Below, in pieces: positions 8,528 through 15,185 of a stretch of 34,061 nt of DNA. Below the pieces are notes generated by a model. The model did not search any database, had not been told where the DNA came from, and saw only the letters and a list, made by a program, of their open reading frames with translations. Location of the stretch: positions 1 through 34,061 of the forward strand of contig JAAESS010000270.1 of assembly GCA_024229195.1 (NCBI GenBank). The letters are read 5' to 3'. Within the stretch, counting starts at the first letter, position 1. Each line of letters opens with the position of its first letter. The translations under genes were made by a program, and so were the position numbers. The DNA comes from Flavobacteriales bacterium. GTDB taxonomy: Bacteria > Bacteroidota > Bacteroidia > Flavobacteriales > Flavobacteriaceae.

Positions 8528-9259
8528 CTACAAATAGCGGATTTCCTTAAAATTAAAAGTTTCAATTGAGCAGTCCTCTTTCTCAATCTTGAGTTTACCA
8601 TGTTTGGTAACACCCCTGATAATACCCATAAATTGATCCCCCTTTTCATTTTCGAACATATGTGCCACATCTTTTCGATACAAGGATGACTCATATTCAT
8701 TCCACAATTTTTCGTGTTGATTTGTGAAAATTAATTCAAATTTGTTTTGAATTGAATTTAAAAGATCCTGTAAAAAAATATCTCTCCTTGTTTCTTGATT
8801 CGTTAATTGCTTGATAGAAATTGCCATCGGGAGTTCATCTGAAAATTTTTCCTGATTAATATTGATTCCTATCCCGATGATACATTGACTTATTTTATTT
8901 GTGACAAGTGTATTTTCGATTAGAATACCACCCAATTTCTTAGAAACTGACATAATGTCGTTAGGCCATTTTATCCTTAATTTTGGCAGTTTATAACGTT
9001 TTAGATAGTGTTGAATTCCTACAGAGACAGCACAATTAAGCATAAATTGATCTTCTGCATTAAAATCGTCTAGCTTAATTAAAATACTGCATATCAAATT
9101 TTTACCCTTATCCGATTGCCATTCAGACCCCTTCTGCCCTCTCCCTTTCGTCTGATACTCAGAAGTGACTACGGTCCACTTTCCTAAGTCTTTATTTTTT
9201 GACAAATCACGCAAATAAGAATTTGTTGAATCTGTGGCATCAAGTTTGAATAGATACAT
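8528..9259 (-). CDS. birA: Biotin--[acetyl-CoA-carboxylase] ligase, monofunctional
   Basis: Attaches biotin to the carboxyl-carrier protein of acetyl-CoA carboxylase through biotinyl-AMP. About 243 residues. The catalytic core has DSTNSYLRDL near the N-terminus, the biotin/AMP loop GRGQKGSEWQS, RIKWPNDIM and KLGGILIEN, followed by a short C-terminal SH3-like segment. There is no N-terminal winged helix, so unlike E. coli BirA it cannot act as a repressor by that route. Start is the ATG at 9259; a TTG at 9271 would add four residues. It is the only leftward gene within the rightward pyrE-ftsH block. Confidence 0.94.
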   Translation of the reverse strand: MYLFKLDATDSTNSYLRDLSKNKDLGKWTVVTSEYQTKGRGQKGSEWQSDKGKNLICSILIKLDDFNAEDQFMLNCAVSVGIQHYLKRYKLPKLRIKWPNDIMSVSKKLGGILIENTLVTNKISQCIIGIGININQEKFSDELPMAISIKQLTNQETRRDIFLQDLLNSIQNKFELIFTNQHEKLWNEYESSLYRKDVAHMFENEKGDQFMGIIRGVTKHGKLKIEKEDCSIETFNFKEIRYL

Positions 9260-9302
9260 GTAATATTGCAATTATCGAACATCTAAAGTGATAAAAATGT
9301 GA

Positions 9303-9310
9303 TACATTTG
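9303..9310 (+). promoter_or_regulatory. Candidate -7 element for rsfS-ftsH
   Basis: TACATTTG matches TAnnTTTG, 22 bases before the rsfS ATG. The identical octamer occurs before pyrE and before the LUD gene. No -33 TTG at the expected spacing. Confidence 0.5.
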
Positions 9311-9332
9311 CAAGAAATTTTGAAACAATTTA

Positions 9333-9704
9333 ATGACAAAAAAAATAGTTAATTTGGATCAGTTGATCACTGAAGTTATTAAGGGAATTGAGGATGTAAA
9401 AGGTGAAAATATTTCAATAATTGACTTAAGAGAAATTGAAAATACTGTTTGTGACTACTTCATTCTGTGTGACGGAAGTTCCAATACCCAGGTGAGTGCC
9501 ATCGCAGCCTCAATACAAAAAAGCGTAAGTAAAAGCCTGAAAGACAAGCCTTGGCATGTAGAAGGAGAAAGTAATGCTGAGTGGATTCTGATTGATTATG
9601 TGAACATTGTTGTTCATGTATTCCAAAAACATGTCAGAGAGTTTTACAATCTGGAAGAGCTTTGGGGAGATGCAAAGATCACAAAAATTGAAAGTGCTTT
9701 TTAA
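9333..9704 (+). CDS. rsfS: Ribosome silencing factor RsfS
   Basis: RsfS/DUF143 protein of 123 residues that binds ribosomal protein uL14 on the 50S subunit and blocks joining with 30S during nutrient limitation. Conserved family blocks visible are IIDLREIENTVCDYFILCDG, KPWHVEGESNAEWILIDY and VNIVVHVFQKHVREFYNLEELW. The last of these is the usual C-terminal signature. Length is normal and the ATG at 9333 is the only suitable start. The gene is followed 24 bp later by ftsH, probably on the same message, placing a ribosome-dormancy factor with a quality-control protease. Confidence 0.96.
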   Translation: MTKKIVNLDQLITEVIKGIEDVKGENISIIDLREIENTVCDYFILCDGSSNTQVSAIAASIQKSVSKSLKDKPWHVEGESNAEWILIDYVNIVVHVFQKHVREFYNLEELWGDAKITKIESAF

Positions 9705-9728
9705 AGCATCAATCATTAAACTTATTTT

Positions 9729-11735
9729 ATGAAAAAAGAAAATACAAATAAAGACAATAACTCACCGTTTAAGCAATTTAACTTCAAATTCAATTTTTAT
9801 TGGATCTACGGAATCATTTTTGCATTGCTCATCGGATACCAACTACTCAACAGTACTGATCTGGCAAGTAATAAGTTGACCCAGAACGAGTTTAATGAGA
9901 TTCTCAATGATAATGATATTGAAGAGATCCTTATTGTTAATGGAGATATTGCCCAGCTAAGTATTAAAAGTGAAGCCTTAAACACAAAGGACAAATATTC
10001 AAAATATAAAAACCCTTCTGTTTTTGGACAAACATCTCCTGTCTATATTTATGATTTCGGGGATCTTCAAAATTTTGAAAAAAATCTTGAGACTGCAAAA
10101 GCAGAGTATGAATTGGATTTTGACAAAGACAATACCACAAGAACAAGCTTTTTTGATTCTTTTCTGGTATGGCTACCTTTTATTTTCATTATTGGTCTCT
10201 GGATTTTCTTCATGCGAAGAATGTCTGGCGGTGGCGGCGGTGGCGCAGGAGGTCAGATCTTCAATATCGGTAAATCAAAAGCCAAAGTTTTTGATGAAAA
10301 TACCAAAGTAAGAACCTCATTTAAAGACGTAGCCGGATTAGAAGGCGCAAAAGAAGAAGTTCAGGAAATTGTTGATTTTCTAAAGAATCCGGAAAAATAC
10401 ACCAACCTTGGTGGAAAGATTCCAAAGGGTGCCTTATTAGTAGGACCTCCGGGAACGGGAAAAACATTATTAGCAAAGGCAGTTGCGGGTGAAGCAGGTG
10501 TTCCTTTCTTTTCTTTATCCGGTTCGGATTTTGTTGAAATGTTTGTTGGTGTTGGTGCCTCCAGAGTAAGAGACCTGTTCAAACAAGCTGCCTCAAAGTC
10601 TCCATCGATCATATTTATCGATGAGATTGATGCAATTGGTAGAGCACGTGGAAAAAATAGCATTACTGGCGGAAATGATGAAAGAGAAAACACATTGAAC
10701 CAGTTGCTTACTGAAATGGATGGATTTGGCACCGATGTTAATGTGATCGTAGTCGCTGCAACCAACAGAGCTGATGTTTTAGATAAAGCATTGATGAGAG
10801 CCGGTAGGTTTGATCGACAGATTTATGTGGATCTACCGGATAAAAATGAACGAAAACAAATTTTTGATGTTCATGTCAAGCCGTTAAAACTTGCAAAAGA
10901 TGTAGATCTTGAATTCCTTTCTAAACAAACACCTGGATTCTCAGGAGCTGATATTGCAAACGTTTGTAACGAATCTGCCCTTGTCGCAGCGCGGAAAAGT
11001 AAGAAAAGTGTGCACCATCAGGACTTTCTGGATGCAGTAGATAGAATTGTAGGTGGATTAGAGAAAAAGAACAAGATCATCACAACAAAAGAAAAGAAAA
11101 CAATCGCTTATCATGAAGCCGGTCATGCCACGGTTAGTTGGATGCTGGAACATGCGGCGCCATTGGTTAAAGTGACCATTGTTCCTAGAGGAAAATCTTT
11201 AGGTGCAGCCTGGTATCTTCCTGAGGAAAGACAAATCGTTGAAACCGATCAAATGCTTGATGAGATGTGCGCTACACTTGGAGGAAGAGCCGCGGAGAGA
11301 GTTATGTTTGATAAAATTTCAACCGGTGCTTTGAACGATCTTGAAAAAGTTACGCGTCAGGCAAGAGCCATTGTAAGTATTTACGGACTCAATGATAAAA
11401 TCGGAAATATTACCTATTACGATTCCAGCGGTCAAAACGAATATGGTTTTACAAAGCCTTATAGTGAACTTACTGCACAAACGATTGATGAAGAGATTTC
11501 AAAAATTATTGAAAGACAGTACGAGAGAGCTATCAAAATCTTAGAAGAGCACAAAGACAAACTTATTGAGCTTGCAGAAATTTTGACAGAAAAAGAAGTG
11601 ATATTTGAAGGTGATCTGATCAAAATCTTTGGAGAAAGGCCATTTCACAAGGAAATTGCAGAAAATAAAAAAACTTCTGAAGACATAGATAAAGACAAAC
11701 CTAAGGAGGAAATTGCAGAGGAAAATTCTAAATAA
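9729..11735 (+). CDS. ftsH: ATP-dependent zinc metalloprotease FtsH
   Basis: Membrane-anchored AAA+ protease of 668 residues that extracts and degrades membrane and regulatory proteins. Two hydrophobic helices near residues 22-40 and 140-160 flank a periplasmic domain. They are followed by a glycine-rich linker (seven glycines around an alanine) typical of Bacteroidota. Walker A is GPPGTGKT at 239-246, Walker B ends in D298-E299, and the second-region-of-homology segment is MRAGRFDRQIYVDLP. The zinc site is HEAGH at 462-466. The acidic, Lys-rich C-terminal tail beyond about residue 630 is probably disordered. All catalytic residues are present. Confidence 0.98.
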   Translation: MKKENTNKDNNSPFKQFNFKFNFYWIYGIIFALLIGYQLLNSTDLASNKLTQNEFNEILNDNDIEEILIVNGDIAQLSIKSEALNTKDKYSKYKNPSVFGQTSPVYIYDFGDLQNFEKNLETAKAEYELDFDKDNTTRTSFFDSFLVWLPFIFIIGLWIFFMRRMSGGGGGGAGGQIFNIGKSKAKVFDENTKVRTSFKDVAGLEGAKEEVQEIVDFLKNPEKYTNLGGKIPKGALLVGPPGTGKTLLAKAVAGEAGVPFFSLSGSDFVEMFVGVGASRVRDLFKQAASKSPSIIFIDEIDAIGRARGKNSITGGNDERENTLNQLLTEMDGFGTDVNVIVVAATNRADVLDKALMRAGRFDRQIYVDLPDKNERKQIFDVHVKPLKLAKDVDLEFLSKQTPGFSGADIANVCNESALVAARKSKKSVHHQDFLDAVDRIVGGLEKKNKIITTKEKKTIAYHEAGHATVSWMLEHAAPLVKVTIVPRGKSLGAAWYLPEERQIVETDQMLDEMCATLGGRAAERVMFDKISTGALNDLEKVTRQARAIVSIYGLNDKIGNITYYDSSGQNEYGFTKPYSELTAQTIDEEISKIIERQYERAIKILEEHKDKLIELAEILTEKEVIFEGDLIKIFGERPFHKEIAENKKTSEDIDKDKPKEEIAEENSK

Positions 11736-11749
11736 TCAAAGTGTTTTTG

Positions 11750-11757
11750 TACATTTG
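11750..11757 (+). promoter_or_regulatory. Candidate -7 element for LUD-cdsA-psd-ACBP
   Basis: TACATTTG (TAnnTTTG) lies in the 39 bp gap after ftsH, 17 bases before the LUD gene ATG at 11775. It could restart transcription within the run of rightward genes. No -33 TTG at proper spacing. Confidence 0.45.
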
Positions 11758-11774
11758 AACAATACAAATTGGTT

Positions 11775-12374
11775 ATGAGTTTTTTTAATAAACTTTTTAA
11801 AAATATCATCAAAACTTCTCAGGAAGAAGAAGTTGGAAAAGCAATAGAACAAGAAGGAAATCTTTCTATTGATGAGCTTTTCGTAAAGAAGTTTATACAC
11901 AAAGGCGGTAAATTTTTATATTGTTCCGATCTTGAAGAAGTAGAAAAAAATTTGGTGCAAGTACTTCAGGAAAATCAATGGAATAACGTAGTAACTTTTA
12001 ATGAAGAGATCAGAGAGTTACTGACAAAAATAAAAAGTGCCAAAACAAGTAAGCTTATTTCATCTTTACCCTTTATGACCCATTGTGAGTGCTTGATTGC
12101 ACATGATGGAAGTATTATGTTTTCCTCAAAACAATTAAAGGACAAGAAATTAAAAGAACTTCCAAACAACTTTATTGTATATGCAAAAACAAGCCAGATC
12201 GTGAATGATTCAAGGGACGGGATTTCAGGAATAAGGAATCGATCTGAAAAAAATTCGCCTACTATAATCAGTTCAATTAAGGATTTCATTATAAATAAAA
12301 CAGAAACGGATTTCATGAGTTATGGAAATACTAATTCCAAAACTCTATATTTGCTTCTGCTTGAAGATTTATAA
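11775..12374 (+). CDS. LUD domain protein (LutC-like)
   Basis: Protein of about 199 residues with a LUD domain, the fold of LutC and the N-terminal part of LutB, which in Bacillus take part in lactate oxidation. Recognisable blocks are THCECLIAHDGSIMFSS and the C-terminal LPNNFIVYAKTSQIVND. Stand-alone copies between ftsH and cdsA are a standard Flavobacteriaceae arrangement, and no lutA or lutB genes are nearby, so a role in lactate use is doubtful. The start is the ATG at 11775, not the TTG two codons earlier at 11769. It ends 4 bp before cdsA. Confidence 0.82.
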   Translation: MSFFNKLFKNIIKTSQEEEVGKAIEQEGNLSIDELFVKKFIHKGGKFLYCSDLEEVEKNLVQVLQENQWNNVVTFNEEIRELLTKIKSAKTSKLISSLPFMTHCECLIAHDGSIMFSSKQLKDKKLKELPNNFIVYAKTSQIVNDSRDGISGIRNRSEKNSPTIISSIKDFIINKTETDFMSYGNTNSKTLYLLLLEDL

Positions 12375-12378
12375 ATTC

Positions 12379-13200
12379 ATGAACAACTTTACCAAACGAA
12401 TTATTTTCGGCTTGTTATATGTGGCCCTTGTAATCTCATCCTCTCTTCTGGGTGCGGTTTTCTTTTACAGTTTATTTCTGGTTTTTATGATCCTTTGTAT
12501 TTACGAGTTTATAAAGATCATCGAGTTAAAAAGTGTTTTCCCATATATTTTGGGTGTCACTTGTTTTCTGACTGCTGTTATATCCAACAATAATCTTGTG
12601 GTTTTTGAAAATGATTTTTCTGAAAAAATTATTTTATCAATCTTTCTAACTGGAATTTATTTTTCATTTATTCTTGCCTTGGTATCATCAAGAAGAATTG
12701 GAAGACAATACCTAGGTAAAAACTTTTTAACCCTAATGTATATTGTTATTCCTTTTTCTCTGCTGATCAAAATTCCTTATTTGAATTTTAATGGAGGATT
12801 TGACACCTCGATTATTATTGGCATATTCATCTTAATTTGGAGTAATGACGTTTTTGCCTTCTTAATTGGCAAGAACTTTGGAAAACATAAATTAATCGAA
12901 AGGGTATCTCCTAACAAAACGATCGAAGGTTTTTTAGGCGGATTCATATTTACTTTTATTGCGGGATACTTTGTGGCAACCTATTGCTCGAGCATCCAAC
13001 CGATTCAATGGTTTACAATTGCTATCATTGTCAGTATTTTTGGTGTTTTAGGTGATTTGATCGAATCTATGTTTAAACGACAGGCACAAGTTAAAGACAG
13101 CAGTAATCTTCTGCCCGGACACGGTGGTTTTTTAGACAGATTAGATAGTATTATATTTGCAATTCCATTTATTTTTATTTATTTATTCCTTACTACATAA
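12379..13200 (+). CDS. cdsA: Phosphatidate cytidylyltransferase
   Basis: Inner-membrane enzyme that makes CDP-diacylglycerol from phosphatidate and CTP, the branch-point donor for phospholipids. It has 273 residues with about seven or eight hydrophobic helices. The family signature is complete at residues 230-257: S-M-F-K-R, then K-D, then PGHGGFLDRLD. Start is the ATG at 12379; longer in-frame extensions overlap the LUD gene. Its stop codon overlaps the psd start by one base (TAATG), indicating translational coupling. The product feeds phosphatidylserine synthesis and hence the substrate of the next gene. Confidence 0.96.
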   Translation: MNNFTKRIIFGLLYVALVISSSLLGAVFFYSLFLVFMILCIYEFIKIIELKSVFPYILGVTCFLTAVISNNNLVVFENDFSEKIILSIFLTGIYFSFILALVSSRRIGRQYLGKNFLTLMYIVIPFSLLIKIPYLNFNGGFDTSIIIGIFILIWSNDVFAFLIGKNFGKHKLIERVSPNKTIEGFLGGFIFTFIAGYFVATYCSSIQPIQWFTIAIIVSIFGVLGDLIESMFKRQAQVKDSSNLLPGHGGFLDRLDSIIFAIPFIFIYLFLTT

Positions 13201-13850
13201 TGTTTCATAAAGAAGGTTTTAAGATTATTTTAGTAGCTGCCTTTATTACGGTGAGCGGACTATTATTGATTGACAATTTTATAGCCAACTATTGGTTGCA
13301 AAAAGCCCTAATGATTCTTTTTTTAGTTGGCTTTGTATTGATCCTTCAATTCTTTAGAGATCCAAAAAGAAATACAATCATCAGCGACAATCAAATTATT
13401 GCCCCTGCAGATGGTAAAGTCGTTGTGATTGAAGAGGTAGTTGAAAAGGAGTATTTTAATTACAAAAGAAGGCAGATCTCCATCTTTATGTCGCCATTAA
13501 ATGTACATGTTACCCGATATCCTATTTCCGGTAAAGTTAAATACAGCAAATACCATCCCGGGAAATATCTTGTTGCCTGGCATCCAAAATCTTCTGAGGA
13601 TAATGAACGTACTACCATCGTTGTTGAAAATAAGGTTTCCGGTGAAATACTTTATCGTCAGATTGCTGGAGCGGTTGCAAGAAGAATTGTGAATTATGCC
13701 AAAACAAACCAGCAGGTAATTCAGGGCGAAGATGCAGGTTTTATCAAATTTGGTTCCAGAATAGATATTTTCGTACCTTTGGACATGAAAATTGAAGTCA
13801 ACTTAAACCAAAAAACGAGAGGTGGTGAAACCATCTTGGCGTCTAAATAA
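13200..13850 (+). CDS. psd: Phosphatidylserine decarboxylase (short, PSD-B-like form)
   Basis: Pyruvoyl enzyme of 216 residues that decarboxylates phosphatidylserine to phosphatidylethanolamine at the inner membrane. Two hydrophobic segments occupy the first ~55 residues. The catalytic domain includes APADGKVVVIEE and MSPLNVHVTRYPISG. Self-cleavage should occur at G185-S186 in FGSR, generating the pyruvoyl group on the small subunit. This is the short form typical of Bacteroidota. It shares one base with both its neighbours (TAATG at each junction), so cdsA, psd and the acyl-CoA-binding protein are tightly coupled. Confidence 0.96.
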   Translation: MFHKEGFKIILVAAFITVSGLLLIDNFIANYWLQKALMILFLVGFVLILQFFRDPKRNTIISDNQIIAPADGKVVVIEEVVEKEYFNYKRRQISIFMSPLNVHVTRYPISGKVKYSKYHPGKYLVAWHPKSSEDNERTTIVVENKVSGEILYRQIAGAVARRIVNYAKTNQQVIQGEDAGFIKFGSRIDIFVPLDMKIEVNLNQKTRGGETILASK

Positions 13851-14119
13851 TGGATGATTTAGATAGAAGATTTAATAAAGCTTTTGAGATGGCCTCGGCC
13901 ATGACTAAAAAGCTGCCCCCTGATATTATGCTTCAATTCTATTCCTATTATAAACACGCTACTACAAAGGACTCTATGGTTATTCCATCCGGTGATGATA
14001 TGGTCAGAAATGCCTTTAAATTGAATGCTTATTTTCAGATGGCAAATATATCTGAAGATGATGCCAAAAAAGAGTATATCCGACTTGTTGAAAAATATAC
14101 GGGTAAAAAAGTTCTCTAA
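13850..14119 (+). CDS. Acyl-CoA-binding protein
   Basis: Small cytosolic ACBP-family protein of 89 residues, a four-helix bundle that binds long-chain acyl-CoA esters. The family's YxxYKxAT motif appears as YSYYKHATTKD near residue 29. The ATG overlaps the psd stop by one base. ACBPs are mainly eukaryotic but occur in some bacteria, and in Flavobacteriaceae the gene often sits at this place. Co-translation with phospholipid enzymes suggests it buffers acyl-CoA for lipid turnover, which is inference. Confidence 0.93.
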   Translation: MDDLDRRFNKAFEMASAMTKKLPPDIMLQFYSYYKHATTKDSMVIPSGDDMVRNAFKLNAYFQMANISEDDAKKEYIRLVEKYTGKKVL

Positions 14120-14149
14120 AAATTACTATTAACTATTAAAAAAAATCAC

Positions 14150-14767
14150 ATGAAGAAGATTGTAAATGTATGCCTTGTTGCCATTGTAACTTTGTTTTTG
14201 GTTTCTTGTGCCAAGGAAAAAAAATCTGAAGAAACTGTAAAAAGTGAAAAATCTTATAGCGTTGATAAGGAAAGCTCTACGGTTCAATGGACGGCTTATA
14301 AAACGACTGATAAAGTTCCGGTAAAAGGGACATTTACTGAAATCAATATCACTGCATCAAATGAAGGTAATTCATCTTCAGAGGCATTGGAAGGATTGGC
14401 ATTTGAAATTCCGGTGAGCAGCATCTTCACCAAAGATACGATTCGGGATCACAAACTGAATAAATTCTTTTTTGCCATCATGGATAATACCTTGAGTTTA
14501 AAGGGTGTTTTTTCTGTTGAAGACGAAAACAAAGGAAATCTTGCCCTTACGATGAATGGGATGACTGAAGATCTTCCTTTCACCTATGAGATGAGCAAAG
14601 ACACCATCATGATAGATACAAAAATGGACCTTAATGTTTGGGGGGCTCAATCTGCAGTTGAATCATTGCACCAAGCCTGTTTGGCTTTGCACACTGGTCC
14701 TGATGGGGTAAGTAAAACGTGGGACGAAGTGAATATTTCAGCAAAAATTGTAACAATGCTCAAATAG
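14150..14767 (+). CDS. YceI family lipoprotein
   Basis: Exported protein of 205 residues. The N-terminus is a lipoprotein signal with lipobox LVSC, so Cys20 should be acylated. The mature part is a YceI-like lipocalin-fold barrel, starting YSVDKESSTVQWTAYKTT and including LKGVFSVEDENKGNLALTMNG. YceI proteins bind polyisoprenoids or other hydrophobic molecules in the periplasm. It lies 30 bp after the ACBP gene and one base before the broken VOC gene. The family call is good; no ligand can be given. Confidence 0.87.
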   Translation: MKKIVNVCLVAIVTLFLVSCAKEKKSEETVKSEKSYSVDKESSTVQWTAYKTTDKVPVKGTFTEINITASNEGNSSSEALEGLAFEIPVSSIFTKDTIRDHKLNKFFFAIMDNTLSLKGVFSVEDENKGNLALTMNGMTEDLPFTYEMSKDTIMIDTKMDLNVWGAQSAVESLHQACLALHTGPDGVSKTWDEVNISAKIVTMLK

Positions 14768-14768
14768 A

Positions 14769-15131
14769 ATGAAAAAAGTAACCGGCATAGGTGAAATATT
14801 TTTCAAATCCTCAGACCCTCCTAAAATAAAGGATTGGTAACATAAAAATCTTGGTCTGTTTGTCGATGCTAATGGATCCCCCTTCGAATTCAGGAACGCG
14901 AATGATCCTGAACAGGTCAATTATTTACAATGGAGCCCCTTTAAAGATGATACCAAATATTTTGAACCTTCGAAAAAAGAGTTCATGATCAATTATAGAG
15001 TGGCTGATCTTGAAGCGCTGGTTGAAGAACTACGCAAAGAAGGTGTCGAGATCTGTGATAAAATAGAAAGCTATGATTATGGTAAATTTGTCCACATCAT
15101 GGACCCTGATGGAAATAAAATCGAAGGTTGA
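14769..15131 (+). pseudogene. VOC (glyoxalase-like) protein gene, broken by an in-frame stop
   Basis: From ATG 14769 the reading frame gives MKKVTGIGEIFFKSSDPPK, then IKDW, a TAA stop at 14838-14840, then HKNLGLFVDANGSPFEFRN in the same frame. It runs on to FVHIMDPDGNKIEG and a TGA at 15129-15131. Without the TAA this is a small vicinal-oxygen-chelate/PhnB-like protein, about 120 residues. The family pattern W-Y-x-K-x-L-G-L indicates a Tyr codon (TAT or TAC) became TAA. The C-terminus also stops earlier than the usual KIELWEP ending, so a second lesion is possible. It begins one base after the YceI stop, so it was probably co-transcribed. A sequencing error cannot be excluded. Confidence 0.82.
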
Positions 15132-15185
15132 TAAGGTCTTCACAGAGAGTTTAAAGGGTAACACAACAAAATAAAACATTTCGAC

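Noticed and set aside
10220-10260. Glycine-run coding stretch in ftsH as a repeat insertion
   Set aside because: A Gly-rich linker after the second membrane helix is normal in Bacteroidota FtsH proteins, and the frame is intact.
10361-10765. Open frame of 134 codons on the minus strand opposite the ftsH ATPase domain
   Set aside because: It mirrors the conserved Walker A/B coding sequence of ftsH, has no recognisable protein features and no promoter; it is a shadow of the real gene.
14838-14840. The TAA in the VOC gene as a recoded codon or programmed readthrough
   Set aside because: No recoding signal is seen, TAA is a normal stop in neighbouring genes, and a Tyr to stop single-base change explains it more simply.
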